Shown: positions 47,249 through 60,294, counted from the stretch's first letter. The stretch: DNA of 64,000 nucleotides from Nyssa sinensis (GCA_008638375.1 CM018051.1:9841387-9905386); one strand, 5' to 3'. Program-made: numbers and translations. The notes: generated by a model not told the origin, from the letters alone.

Positions 47249-50200
47249 AATTGCCTTGGCCAAATGTGAAATTTGATCTTCTAATGGCTACTCAAACTTT
47301 TTTGACTACATGTTTAGTAGGTTGGTCATGGAGGTCCGGTCAGCTGGTTGGAAGTGGACTTCTCTGATTCTTCGTAAATTTCAAGTATCAATCAACTAGT
47401 GGCTTGATGTCCTGTCAGGCAATTTTGACAGTTCTTTGATGTTGTGTGTGTGACCGTTAGCCGATTTTACTTGATCGGTCGATTCTCCATTTCTGTCTCT
47501 TTGCATGTCTATTCAACTAATAATTTACTTCTAATCAGGCGATTGCCCTACTTAACTGTTTATGGATTTGTTTTGTACTAGGACTAAAGACATTCTTTTT
47601 ATACAATATTGCCCACAAGTTAGTATTCATGTTAAAGTGCATGGACCTTGAATGTTAAGCACATTCGTATAAGTATCATTCAAGGATGTTAATTCAAAAA
47701 TTAAATCAAGTATGATACTTATAACCAAGAATCAAGGCATCGAGTGCCATGACAATTTTCTCATTACACTCACACTAGTGTTCAAAATAATTATACAATT
47801 ATTTCTCACTTGTTGAATCTTTCACTTACTTTCCACTTCAAATATTCGTGATCAAAACCTATATTCAACAGACTCAAGTATCATAATTTGATAAGAATTG
47901 AGTTGTATGGCCAAAGGGTTTTTGAACTTTTGAGGTAATCTCAATACATACATGCAATTACAAGAATTGGGCTTGAATAGTTACTGTATACTCTATACTT
48001 CAAAGATAAATAAACAAGTATGCACAACCATCAGAACGACCAGTAATTATACGCACAATTTTCGCCAATTTGCCATTACGTATTAGCAAAGTAGGTGTAA
48101 CAACGGTTGTAATACAACGGTAATATGTTAATATCAAGTGACAGATTCAGAAATTTTAGTTAGAAGAGACCAAATTACATGTATAAAAGTTTAAAGAGGT
48201 TCTTATGAATATATAAATAAATTTAAGGAGGTCAAGTATTATTTTTTTAAAAAAAATATAACAAAATTAATGGTAAAAAATACAATATTCAAGTTTTTGA
48301 GAAGGACAAATCCTATTTCGTTAAAAAAATTCTAACAAAAGTAGTATTAAAAAATAGAATATTCAAATTTTTGGGGAGTAAAAAATATAATATTCAATTT
48401 TTTTTAGAGGACCACGTCCTATTTTATTAAAAAAAATTTAACAAAATTAGTGATAAAAAATAAAATATCAAAAATTTTGAGAGACCCATGATCCCCCTTT
48501 GTCTCACTCCCCCATTCGCCAATGCTAATATGACATTTTAATGAGAGGGGTTGAAATTATAAGTTTAGTTTCTATTGCTTATAATTAATAAAGATAAAAA
48601 AAAATACAATAGTGATACAACTCTTTCGAACAAAAAATTGTTAATTTAGGTACCATTTTATAACATTTCTTTTAAATATTTTTTTGCTTACATAAATATA
48701 AATATATATATATAAATAAATAAATATAAATATAGATATATATATATATATTATATAGTGCTTGGTTACACCAAAAAAAATACTTATATTTTTACGTACT
48801 TATAAATTCCTTCATTTACACCTATATACGTTTAAAAATAAATAAAATTTCTCTACTACGTGTGTACTTGCAGCTAAGTTTATAAATTTTCATGGACAGG
48901 AAATTGCCTGGTGACAAAATCAGGTTCAAATTTGGCTCTTGCCTTTATTGGCCTTTATTATGTTTTTAAAATATTATATATAATAGTTTTTTTTAAAAAA
49001 AGGTATTAGGTCTTCATTTTCTTGTTTGGCAAACATGGTGGTTAAAGTGGGCTTGTGAATTTGACCTTTATTAAGAGGAATAATTGGAAAAGATAAAGAA
49101 AGGAACACAATAACAATATACAAATATAGAAATATATCCTAAGTAGGCCTCTTACTTATTTGGTAGAGAACCAATACCTTGCCCAAATTGCTTCCGAGCC
49201 TAGATTCGTGCTAGCCCAACAATACAAGTTATCTTTTTTTTTCAATCATGTGAACAATAAATAATTAAAATTCTTGAAGAGATCAATTGATCCTGAAATC
49301 TCTTACAAAGCACTAGTGGAAAATTTCGAATTCGACTCTCTATTTTTTTTTTTTAAGAGTCAGTCATCACCCGGATTTGACTCTATTTTCCATTAGAATC
49401 AGCCATCACTCACTTTGATGAAATTACCTGTCCAAAGAAGTAATCACCCAAAAGGCTGGATACCTTCACGAAAAGATAATTAAATTTTATGAAGTGTCTG
49501 GACATTTTATATTCTAGTAATACCAATCCATATGCAATTTTTTATGAATGGGTATTCTCTTTTTTTGATTGTTGGATAATTTGAGTCTACATCATTTTTT
49601 TATTATTTATAGAAGCGATGTTACAATTTATGTATTACAATCAATTGAACAGTAGAATAACAACATTACAAAGCAACATGAGTTTACATAACCTAAAAAC
49701 AGTAAGAGCTTCTCAAATATAAATATTGGACAAACAAACCAACTCAATCCATGATTGAATGATAGGCTATTCTCGGTCTTCTAGTTCTAGTAAAAGTAGT
49801 AAGAGCCTTTCGACAACCCAACTCAACCCATTATTGGGTGGCAGGCCATTTTTGTTCATCCGATTTTGGTAACAATAGTAAGAACCTCTCAAGTATGGGT
49901 CCTTGGATTAAGGACAGACAACCCAACTCAACCCATAACTAGGTGCAAATAAATGTTCACATTCCTTTAATAGAAAGTAAGACTTAAACTCATGACCTCC
50001 TCTTTGGGAGAAAGCATGGATGACTAAGTCGGCTAGCCCCAGTTAGTTTTTAGTCTACATTATTACCAAAACAAATAATGATAATGATAGTAATAATCAT
50101 CATCATCATCATCTATAGACTATGTTTGCTTGGGGAAAGAAATCCCAATGACCATGTGAAGTCGGTATTTGAAAAATAAAAAAGAAGTGACTCACTAACA

Positions 50201-50500
50201 GTACCGGGAGTAAATAATGGCTTAGAGCATAGATAAAATAATGGGAGAGGAAAGTTGAGATTATTAATCTTATTACTATTAGTAGAGGGAAAAATTAATA
50301 CACCGTTATCCAATCTATGAAACAAGCATAGCCTAAAGGTAAGAAATAAACTATAATAGAAGCAAGAAAATGCATAACTAATGACTTCTAAATATCTCCT
50401 TTCATTGCTTCAAATCAAGCACCAAACCTCTTTTACAGTCACTTGTTTCCTAAAGAGTGATCCCCAATTCCAGAAGACATATAAGATGGCAAAATGGAAT
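47249..50500. other. Intergenic, repeat-derived, no gene
   Basis: No gene is supported. At 48150-48490, units of roughly 75-100 bp recur with 'ttaaaaaaa', 'taacaaaa', 'aaaaaatagaatattcaa' and 'ttttt' in order, in three to four imperfect copies. At 49735-49940 another tandem set repeats 'aacccaactcaaccca' and 'gtaagaacctctcaa'. (AT)n tracts lie around 48700-48750. Confidence 0.5.
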
Positions 50501-51069
50501 TGATGCAGCTGTTTTTGGCTCGTCAAGGATTCCACCGTCTCTGCGAATGAACCTGTAAAGAAATAAGATCAGAAAGCCATTGGGGAGGGCTCCGATGGGT
50601 AGCCGCTCCGATGGTTAAATGAGATGATGAAGAGAAATATCACTTGAAGTAATAATATCTTCTTTTTCTTGCTCAAGTTAGAAATTCAGATGCTTTCTAC
50701 ATATCTTTCTTTACCTATTTATAGGTTGATGGAGCTTTGTTTTTAGTGTCAAGCGGTGGGGCAAATTCATCATGACATCTTTATGTCACTGTTCGTCACT
50801 GAATTGACAGCGATGTAGGGCTAGGGCTTAATATATTTTGTCTTTTTAGACTAAACTAGACTTTGCCGCTTGTCAGGTGGCAGTATTTTCATTATGACAA
50901 CCCACGTCACATTTATTTCGGTACATGGTTGTCCCATCATCACGACATCGGTATCCCGACGTGCCTTGGGAAGGACTTCAGCAATCTTAAGGAATAACAG
51001 AACTTAATTGTTGAATGTACAGAGGTGATATCGTATCGGTATAGTGACGTGCTTCTATTGTATAATCCA
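50501..51069 (-). repeat. Tat-type LTR, left arm of an inverted pair
   Basis: On the minus strand it starts 'tggattatac' and ends 'cagctgcatca' (TG…CA). It is the reverse complement of 52447-53009 with few differences, for example one 7-bp indel near 50833. A TATA box (ctataaatag, minus) lies at 50715-50724. No primer site follows its 3' end, so it would be a 3' or solo LTR. Confidence 0.85.
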
Positions 51070-52446
51070 ATCTGTTCTGACCTGAATAAGCTGGAATATA
51101 TCCTCCCAATGAGAAAACAGAGCAGAATACACCGGAACGAGAGCAGAACACACCTTTCGTTCCGGTTCAAATTCTGGGCCATTCGAGACTGTTCCACCTA
51201 TTTTGGTGAGTCCTGGGTGTTTCATCCAGAAAGTAGTGATTTGGCCGGAATACAAAAAGGCATGACAGCTTGACATTGAACACGCAGACTCACTAATTAA
51301 ATACACAGAGAGACAAAAAAAAAGCAAAGGAAAACCAATTCACACAGATCTTGTATATATAATTGACAATGAGAAAATCAATTGGTATAGTTGTCAATGA
51401 TGACGGCCATGATGAAGATAGCATTGATGCTGAAGAAGAGAATGTGGACTGATGGTCCTGCTGGTGGTCTTCATCCTTCCGTACTCTTAGTTGATAACTG
51501 ATAACAGTCTCAATGACCATTGCATGGACAGATCGGCATTATTCCATCAATAAATACTGTAGGATCGTTGTTATCAAGTGTTTTTGTAAATTTAAGCAAC
51601 TTAGGGGACTTTTCCATTATTGTAAATTTGTAAGGGGGAAAAAAGGCGGCCTCTAGAAACTTAAGCAACTGATGACACTTGCTTCAAAGCATCACTACTG
51701 AGGCGGGTTTTCTTTTTGGCAAGTCTAGCTGAAGTAAAAGTCACTGCTGTTCTCCAGTCCCAATATAAACATAAAACACAAATTTTCCCCCGTTTAATAT
51801 AGGAGGGACGATCAGAGGGCTTGGGGACTCTGCAGGATACGTTCTTTGAAAATCGAAATTGCCTCCTAAGGTTAAACAACACCCCCTTCGTCATGTGACT
51901 CTCACCTTCTTCTCTATGCGATTTTTTGACTTCCCTATCGCTAGATTCTAGGGCAGAATCATAAGATGAGAAAGATGAAGTAGAGGACAAAGATGGCGGG
52001 TCATCTTCACCCCTCGCTTCTGACTCAACCCTTACCTCTCCCATATTGGGGCTAGACATGATCGACTCACAAAGTTGAAGGAATATGAACACCAAGACCA
52101 AGACGAGAAAGAATAAAAGATGAAGAAATAACAGAACCAGAAATTAAAACATTACCGGTTACGAATACCAAACACTCAGTTTGAGGTCGCCGGAAATCGC
52201 CCTGAATTTACCGGAGATTACGTCTGCAACAAGTGTTTTGAAAGCAATTTCGAAAGAGGTAAACAGTTTTAGGAAAACTAAGGCGTCGCTATGTATCCAT
52301 CATATCGTTTTAAATATTTCGAGAACCGGGAAACGATTTATTTAAAATATTTCGAGATACTCAACATCAAAACGGCTGAAATAAATGGCCTCGAACTGAT
52401 ATGCTAAAAATATACTCTCAAATCAAGACCCAACACGTGTCCATTT
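51070..52446. other. Spacer between the inverted LTRs
   Basis: The 1.38-kb segment carries one recognisable coding remnant (51661-52101, minus) and otherwise unrecognised sequence. It would form the loop if the two LTRs paired in RNA or DNA. No polypurine tract is obvious next to either arm. Confidence 0.5.
51661..52101 (-). pseudogene. Truncated Transposase_28-like ORF between inverted LTRs
   Basis: The 146-codon frame reads an acidic, Ser-rich N-terminus, then 'NLRRQFRFSKNVSCRVPK' and 'RPSYIKRGKICV'. This aligns with 'LRKQYRFSKNMSCRVPKK' and 'RPSNIEQGEICT' of the antisense ORF at 37875-37970. Just after this point it jumps to a basic tail (RLAKKKTRLSSDALK) that resembles a later part of the other ORF (KKMRLDTGAS near 38680), so the central conserved region is deleted. 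It is probably a remnant of a Tat element antisense ORF. Confidence 0.65.
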
Positions 52447-53009
52447 TGGATTATACAATAGAAGCACGTCACTATACCGATACGATATCACCTCTGCACA
52501 TTCAACAATTAAGTTCTGTTATTCCTTAAGATTGCTGAAGTCCTTCCCAAGGCACGTCGGGATACCGATGTCGTGATGATGGGACAACCATGTACCGAAA
52601 TAAATGTGACGTGGGTTGTCATAATGAAAATACTGCCACCTGACAAGCGGCAAAGTCTAGTTTAGTCTAAAGACAAAATTAAGCCCTAGCCCTACATCGC
52701 TGTCAATTCAGTGACGAACAGTGACATAAAGATGTCATGATGAATTTGCCCCACCGCTTGACACTAAAAACAAAGCTCCATCAACCTATAAATAGGTAAA
52801 GAAAGATATGTAGAAAGCATCTGAATTTCTAACTCGAGCAAGAAAAAGAAGATATTATTACTTCAAGTGATATTTCTCTTCATCATCTCATTTAACCATT
52901 GGAGCGGCTACCCATCGGAGCCCTCCCCGATGGCTTTCTGATCTTATTTCTTTATAGGTTTATTCGCAGAGACGGTGGAATCCTTGACGAGCCAAAAACA
53001 GCTGCATCA
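52447..53009 (+). repeat. Tat-type LTR, right arm of an inverted pair, with adjacent primer site
   Basis: Starts 'tggattatac', ends 'cagctgcatca', with a TATA box (ctataaatag) at 52786-52795. Three bases after its end a canonical primer site 'tggcgccgtctgtgggaa' begins (53013-53030), so it is in the position of a 5' LTR. The internal region to its right is lost after about 60 bp. Confidence 0.88.
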
Positions 53010-53012
53010 GCT

Positions 53013-53030
53013 TGGCGCCGTCTGTGGGAA
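53013..53030 (+). other. Primer-binding site, tRNA-Asp-like
   Basis: 'tggcgccgtctgtgggaa' directly follows the LTR. Its first nine bases complement the 3' end of plant tRNA-Asp (ACGGCGCCA). It is shared, apart from two changes, with the element at 36714-47248. Confidence 0.75.
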
Positions 53031-53049
53031 CGTTGAGCCACGTGCCTTG

Positions 53050-53430
53050 ATCTCATGCTCCAACCAGTCCACGACTGGGGGGAGCAGCTGTTGTGGGCGC
53101 TTTTATCCCACATCGGTGAGGAGCCGGGACTGCTTGTCGCTTATAAGCACAGGCCTCCCTCCCCCTTTGCATGAGGGCTCCACCTGGGTTAGTCCAGTGT
53201 GGAACAAAGCCGTGAAGGGGCAAGCCTGAAAGCGAGGCCCAATACCCAAAGCGGACAATATCAGCTGAGCTAAGGCGGCACCTTACTCAAATGAGGCCTT
53301 TTTCCTGGGCAAACCCAGGAAGAACAAACCCGTGCGGGACGGACCTACGGCCCGTTAGCCCAAAACGGACAATATCATGCAAAGGAACGGGGCCACGGTG
53401 TGCGGGCCGAAATGTGCAGCATCAGGAATA
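53050..53430. repeat. GC-rich repeat of LTR/TRIM type, unclassified
   Basis: This stretch contains 'atcccacatcggtgagga', 'gcttataagcac' and two copies of 'cggacaatatca' (near 53254 and 53367). These words recur in plant interspersed repeats that begin 'tcccacatcgg'. Its base composition contrasts with the surroundings. No termini or duplications were identified. Confidence 0.4.
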
Positions 53431-55181
53431 GATATGGCAACAAGAAGAAAATAATGCAGCACATATTTAGTCATTTCTTCATTGCCATATCCATGTAGAA
53501 TGTATACAATCTAGATCCATAGTATTGAGAGAACAGAGAGAATGGCAGAAAAAGAGTCATCACAAGCAAAATACAAGCATTCATACAGCTCATCAAATCA
53601 CTACATCCGTGTGTGAAGACATTCAACAAGATATCACATTGAATGTACTCATGAACCTGCAACAGAAGACTCGTACAGACTCCCAAATCCACTCCAGACT
53701 ACTAGAACACGAGTTTCACCCCAAATCCAGTAATACAATAGAATTACAGGTAAAGGAAAATGAATCATGTAATCTCACCAAAATTGATCAGAAACAAGGC
53801 ATTAAGATAATACAAGGTGTCTTGCAATGTTCACTAATTTTGTTTCAGATAATCTTATAACCAATGCAACATAGACTTTTTTATCTGTTTGGCATGGCTA
53901 TAGTCAAGATATATATAGCAAAAGATACATGGCAATACATTCCAATTCAAAATAAATCGGTATGTTCTTAATATGTCCCATTGTTACATAGTTATTGTTG
54001 TGCTGAAGTGAGAAAAACAAACAAGTAAATAAATTCAAACAAGAAAAATAAACAAAAAATCACAAAAAGACACAAAATATACATGACTCGGAAAGATACC
54101 TACGTTTACAGGCAGCAATGATCAATCCATAAACAAAACACTCACAAATCCGAAATTTTCTTTACACCCAATAACGGCTCACATAAAGTCGGTTATTTTC
54201 TCATAAGAAGAAATCTTAAAAAAATTATCCTAATATATGTGGGTTACAAAATAAAAGACGAACATGGGTAAAAAAAATTCTCAATTTTCGGATCGTATCA
54301 GGTCATCAAGAATTCAGTAAATTATAACCACCACCCAACAGTCATTTCATACCGTGTGAAATGAAACCCGTGTTAAAAGGCATTGTTGCATAGAGACACC
54401 ATTTTGCACCATGGACTAAAATGAAGAAAAATGCCACACTTCAGAAGTTCAGTTGTCTCTCTAGGTCCTTGGATTCCAACAACTAGACATATACCCCCAT
54501 CCAACAGGCATATCTGAGTCAGTTCAGCATTGCTTTTCATTACAAGAAGACTAATGAGGCTCTTCAATTTACTTCACGCCCCCACCCCCCAAGAAAAAAT
54601 AAAAGAGTTCACGAATATGAATTTTGAAGGTACAATTATAAATTTGTAGTGGAATTTTCAACGCTGGTTGAGACGTCATTTAGCCATAATCAATTACAAA
54701 CATTTTCAAAATCATGTATGATCCCAACCAATTACATAACAATTGACATGCCCAGTAAATGCAAGGCTAACACTGTAGATATCATTCATAAGTATGTATA
54801 CACGCCAGTGGACCAGGGGCGAACCCCCACCCCCACAAAAACAAAAGGATATTTGATTTTTTTCTTACTACTTTTATTACAAAAAAATTAGGAATTAAGA
54901 GTACGTTGCACCCCCAATATTTTCATAAGAACCCCTCCTAAATTCACATGTTTATATTTTCACCGCCCTAGGTTTAAGTTCTTGATCTGCCATTACATAT
55001 ACTCAAAAGAATCTGGCCCCCACTATTTGAGAAGCCTTATAATTAAGCACCTTTGATAACACGTAGAATAGGTAATGAACCTCCATTCGTCTGTCACCAT
55101 GACAAAACAGTACGATGGTCCTGCAGATATTCATGATTAGTTAAAGACATGATGGTACGGATATTGGAGCTAAGTTTAAGA
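53431..55181. other. Intergenic spacer, no gene
   Basis: No coding region, RNA gene or mobile element was recognised. The short open frames (for example 53525-53860) lack recognisable features. Confidence 0.45.
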
Positions 55182-56545
55182 TAGAGCTGTCAATAGAATA
55201 AATCGTGATCTGATTCGATCCGATGCAAAATTCGATCCGTTAAATTCGAATGTGATTATAAAAATAATGATCGATGATTCGATTTTATCCGAATCAGATT
55301 ATCTCAATATAAACGGACCAGATATAATATATGTTGATTCAATTTGTTTATATATATTTATATAATATATATCTATATATATTTAAAATTAATATTATAT
55401 ATATATATGTATTAATATATCAGCCCTAAATCCTAATGCCCACACCACAGCAGCAGCTCAATCTTCATTTCTCAAGAACTCATCCGTTCAGTCACAATCC
55501 TCCGTTCTCTGGCCCCTTTCCACAATAACCGCCGCCTCCTTCGTCGCACTGTCACTCTCCTTAACCCCTAGCCACCTCTTGCTCTTTCACTCAGAGGCAG
55601 AAAAACCAGCCAATTATCTCCATTTTCGTCCCTCTCGAACCCACACGCTTCGTCGGAGCCATTGAGTACTTTGGTCGAACGGTTGGCGCACGAAGCTGAA
55701 GGATGCAGAGTCTGCTCTCAAGTCTCAACTCTCAACTCCGGCCCTTCTTCTCTCAACTCTCAACTCTCAAGTCTCCAACCTCCCAACTCCAGTCCAGTGA
55801 TCGGTTATCGGTGACGGTGACAAGCACAGATCTTATACTCGATCGGTGACACTAGCGATTCTTGCCACACTCCACGGCAGTGACGGCACTCAATCTTCTC
55901 TTATTATCAGTCCAGCCGTTGCTCAGAATCCTCAGATCTTATACTCGCAAGATCTGGTCGGCTTCCGCTTCCCTCTGCTGCGATTTCCAGGTTAGATTTC
56001 TTTTTTTCTTTTTTTTGATTTATTAGTGTATTTCTTGCATGATGATAATGGTGACCCAACTAAAATAAATAAATAAAATTTATAAATAAGTGTTGTTGTG
56101 AAATTGTTTCAGATCTGGATTCTGGAATATAAACAATCTAAGAACCTGAATTTATTTTTATTCATTTCTGAAAAAAATTGAGAACTTGAACATGAGTTTT
56201 TTTTTTCCCTAAAATTCTGAGAACTTTGATGCAATATGTTCGTAATTCTTGTAAAAAAATCTGAGATATGTATGCATCTATAATCTGTTACTAGTTCTTC
56301 TAAAAAACTTGAAATCTGAGATATGTTTGTAGTTCTTGTAAAAAAATCTGAGATATGTATGCAATATGTTTGTAGTTCTTGTAAAAAATCTGAGATATGT
56401 ATTCATCTACAATCTGTTAATAGTTCTTCCTAAAAAATTTGAAATTTGTATTCAACTATAATCTATTCATAGTTCTCTGAATTTTAATTAGAATTTTTTA
56501 CAATTACTTGAATTTTGATGCAGTTACTTAGTGGTTCGAATTAAG

Positions 56546-59171
56546 ATGTCAACAGAGCAAAGTCAACCTTCAGGAATTGGTGCCTTTGGTGGTGAAGCAG
56601 ATATAATTGAAGTTGATGAGACATCTCCAAGGAAACACAAATTTCGCGGGTATGGAAAGATTTTTCAAAATATAAAGGACCAAAGGGCCAAGATGTTGCC
56701 AAGCGTAATCATTGTAAAAGGGATTTTGTTGGAGAAAGTAGCAAAGGTACTAGTCATTTGAAAACACATTTAACTAGATGCCCTGCAAGATCAACTAGAG
56801 AAATTAAACAACAGTTGTTAATTGGTGTTAAAGATGTATCAGATTCTCAGGTTAGGATTCAAAACTTCAAGTTTGATCGAGAGAAGAGTAGAAAAGACTT
56901 TGCTAGAATGGTTATCAAACACAATTATCCCTTTAACATGGCTGAACATGAATTTTTTGAGATCTTTTGTAACAATCTTCAACCAATGTTTAAGCTAGTC
57001 TCTCGAAACATAGTTAGGTCTGACATTCTAAATGTGTATCAAGAAGAAAAGGATAAGTTGTATCATTTTTTGGATAACCTTTGTTGCAAAGTTACATTGA
57101 CAACTGACTTGTGGACATTGGATCATCAAAATTTTTCATACACTTGTTTAACGGCTCATTATGTGGATGATGATTGGGACCTGAAGAAAAAAATTATTGT
57201 ATATAAATATATTGAGTACCCACATGATGGGGAAACATTGTTTAAGTTTATTTCTGATTTAATTTTGGAATTGGAATTTGGACAAGAAGTTGTTTTCAAT
57301 GGTTGTTGATAATGCTTCAAGTAATGATGCCATGGTTAGGCTTTTAAAGAATTGGCTTTGTAATAAGTCTTTGTTACCTTTGGGATGGGGATTTGTTTCA
57401 TGTGCGGTGTAATGCATATATACTTAACTTAATTGTACAAGATGGGTTGATGATAATTCGAGGCCTTATTACTAAAATTCGAGATAGTGTGAGATATTTA
57501 AATAAGTCTCCATCTGGAAAGCAAAAGTTTGATAATGCAATCAATCAAGTTAAGTTGAGGGGAAGGAAGAAAGTACCTTTGGATGTGCCAATTAGGTGGA
57601 ATTCCACTTTTTTTATGCTTGATGCCGCATTGTCATTGAAGGAAGCATTATGTCGCTTAGAGCAAATTGATATAAACTATAAGCACAACCCATCTAATGA
57701 GGAGTGGGAGGTGGCAGGGGTAATAAGAGGTTGTTTGCAAATCTTTTATGATATGATATGCCGTTTTAGTGGCACTAGTTTTCCAACATCCAATATCTTT
57801 TTTACAGATATTTGTAAAATTCAACTCCACTTAAGAAAATGAGAAATTAGTGAGCATGATTGCCTCCGTTTGATGGCTGGTCCAATGAAAGAGAAATATG
57901 AAAAATATTGGGATGAATGTAGTTTGGTGCTTGTGATTGTTGTGGTTCTTGATCCAAGGTTTAAAATGGATATGGTTCAGTTCTATTACAATAAAATTTA
58001 TGAAAGTGATGCGGGCAAATATGTGCAAAGAGTCCGAAGTGCTTTTGTTGATTTGTATAATGAGTATGGTGGTAGCTCTAATGCTTCATATGATGTCTAT
58101 GATGATGGTAGGTCTAGTAGTGCTAATTCGCAATTGGATACCATTGAAGATGACATGTTCAAAGAGTTTGATAGTTGGTATACGCTTGCTCGATCCACTA
58201 CGCTCCATGCTTATCAAAAATCTGAAATTGAGCAATATTTGGAGGAGCCAGTATTTCCTAAGAAGGAGAAGTTTAATATTTTGCATTGGTGGAAAGTTAG
58301 TAGTGCTAAACTTTCCACTTTAGCAAGAATGGCTCGAGATATTTTAGTGGTCCCAGCCACTACAGTTGCATCAGAAGCTGCTTTTAGTATAGGCGGTAGA
58401 ATAATTGACGAGTGACGTTCTTGCTTGCTCCCAGATATTGTAGAAGTATTGGTTATTGCAAATGATTGGATTGAATCATCCCGAAAGACAAGTAAGCTTC
58501 TACCTAAATTTTTAGTTTGATATATTCAAGTGCAGTTTTTTGTATATTGCAGTGCATTTTTTTAGTATAGTGGAGTGCAATTTTTGTGTATTGCAGTGCA
58601 GTTTTTTGCCCATTGGAGTGCAGTTTTTTGCCTACTTTGAAGTGCAATTTACAGATTTTGGTGCAGGTTTTTTTTATTACTTTGAAGTGCATTTTTTATG
58701 CCATGGTTATTTACAGATTTTGATGTGGGCAAAAAAACCTGCACTGGGCAGATTTACAGATTTTGATGCCTACTTTGAAGTGCAATTTACAGATTTACAA
58801 ATTTTTTCCCTACTTTGAAGTGCAATTTACAGATTTTGGTGCAGGTTTTTTTTATTACTTTGAAGTACATTTTTGATGCCATGGTTATTTACAGATTTAC
58901 AGATTTTGATGTGGGCAAAAAAACCTGCTCTGGGCAGATTTACAGATTTTGATGCCATGGTTATTTATAGATTTTAAGTGTAGGTTTTGTGTATTTTAGT
59001 GCAGGTTTTTGCCCAGTGCAGGTTTTTTTGCCCACATACATTTCTTAAGGAAAATAGAGTCGTGCCTTGGCATTAAAACCTTAATCCATTCCTTGATATT
59101 TTTGTTACACGGCATAGATTTATTTTAATTCTTTTTGTTTCAGGTTTGGAAGATTCTACCATAGGAATTTG
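56546..59171 (+). pseudogene. hAT transposase, BED finger and hATC domain (broken)
   Basis: From ATG 56546 (MSTEQSQPSG) it reads a BED-type finger (NHC … TSHLKTHLTRC, where the expected partner Cys before NHC is Arg) and the RNase H-like core (TTDLWTLDHQNFSYTCLTAH, FHVRCNAYILNLIVQDGL, VPIRWNSTFFML). The C-terminal dimerisation domain follows (FNILHWWKVSS … VPATTVASEAAFS). The last exon probably follows an intron ending at 59142. Frameshifts lie near 56690, 57295 and 57385. TGA replaces an expected Trp at about 57840 and an expected Arg at about 58412. The protein resembles plant RICESLEEPER-type hAT transposases but cannot be made intact. Confidence 0.88.
58600..58960. repeat. Tandem duplication of about 178 bp inside the hAT element
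   Basis: The segment with 'cctactttgaagtgcaattt', 'ggtgcaggttttttttatta', 'gccatggttatttacag' and 'gatgtgggcaaaaaaacctg' occurs at about 58630-58766 and again at about 58808-58948. It lies within the presumed last intron. Shorter 'agtgcagtttttt' units precede it. Confidence 0.7.
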
Positions 59172-59732
59172 AGCATCTTGATTGGATGGATGGAGCTAAA
59201 GTGATGAAAATTTGTAATAGGAAAATGTTATTGTGAACTTTGGTTATGTAATAATTTGAATAATGAATTTGTAATCTATATGTTTAATTATGTAATAGTT
59301 TGAATATTGCGGACTTCATGATTTCAGTCTTATGTAAGGATTTATTATGTTTTAATATTATGGACATAGTAGTTTTTTATTATATTTTAATTTTTAAATA
59401 ATTATTTATTATAATTTTATGATTGATTTATTATTTAATTATGGTTGGTTAGTGCAGTTTTTATTTTTAATAATTTTTTAAATAACAGATTTTAGTTTAA
59501 TACAGATTTATATCCATTTAAAGTATTATAATTTTAAATGAATTAGATTGGATTAACGGATTGGAGATCCGGTTATTAATAGATTTGGATATGGATCAAC
59601 ATTCGAATGATTCGTCGGATAAACGGATCGGATCGAATTTTATATTAAACAGATCGGATCAAATTTTATATTAAATGGATCAGATTAGGATCACCTTTGA
59701 TCCGGTCCGAATCCGATCCGTTTACCGTCCTA

Positions 59733-60294
59733 GTTCAAGATGTGATGATACGAATAGTGAATCATGCAATAAGGCTTAGACTATATGATTAAAAGTAAGT
59801 ATGAGATTACTTGAGCTCGTTGTGTATAATGTCTCAATATTGCTTGCACATAAAACCAGACCAAAACTCTTCGCAAGTTTAGCGTCCAAGAAAATAAAAT
59901 ATAGGTTAACACATATCTAGCTCAAACCAACAACATTGAACTCGTATCAATGCTTTAAAAAAAAAAAAGAATTAATGCAGTGGTGGATCTAAAAATTTTA
60001 ATTAGAGGAGGGGGTAAAATTGTAGGTATTGAAATTTAAGAAAATTCATATGAATATATACACACACACATATATATATATAAAATTGGGGGGCAGGTTA
60101 AGTTCTATTTTGTTTAAATATTTTAAGTTTTGTAAAATAGCAAACCTATCGAGGCTCTCCCACTGTAGGGTTCGAACAGAGTTAAATGTATGCATAAAGT
60201 TAGGAGAGAATTAAATGTATGCAGCCTTACCTTCGTAAGCAGAAAAGCTATTTTCGCAACTCAAATTTGTAACATCCAAGTCATAATAGAGTAA
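59733..60294. other. Spacer with a SINE-like remnant
   Basis: No gene is supported. The part 60140-60270 contains 'tagggttcgaac' and 'gtatgcagccttacc', phrases found in plant tRNA-derived repeats read in reverse, so it is probably an old SINE fragment. An (AC/AT)n tract lies at 60058-60081. Confidence 0.35.

Larger units (their letters stand above)
55182..59732 (+). mobile_element. Near-complete hAT transposon (4.55 kb)
   Basis: The ends 'tagagctgtcaat' and 'ttaccgtccta' form a short imperfect TIR. They are bracketed by an 8-bp duplication with one mismatch (gtttaaga 55174-55181, gttcaaga 59733-59740). Subterminal regions carry many 'gatccgat' and 'cggatcgga' words on both sides, likely transposase-binding repeats. 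A CT-rich leader (55440-55980) with a plausible leader intron precedes the transposase. The shared ends and internal blocks make this the apparent parent family of the MITE at 46660-47149. Confidence 0.88.

Noticed and set aside
50940..51327. Overlapping minus- and plus-strand frames near the left LTR arm
   Set aside because: They lie across the LTR boundary and lack any conserved motif.
51390..51480. Captured host gene fragment between the inverted LTRs
   Set aside because: Base composition looked coding, but no frame on either strand gave a recognisable protein.
53525..53860. 111-codon plus-strand protein
   Set aside because: No start context, domain or neighbour supports it; composition is typical of random AT-rich sequence.
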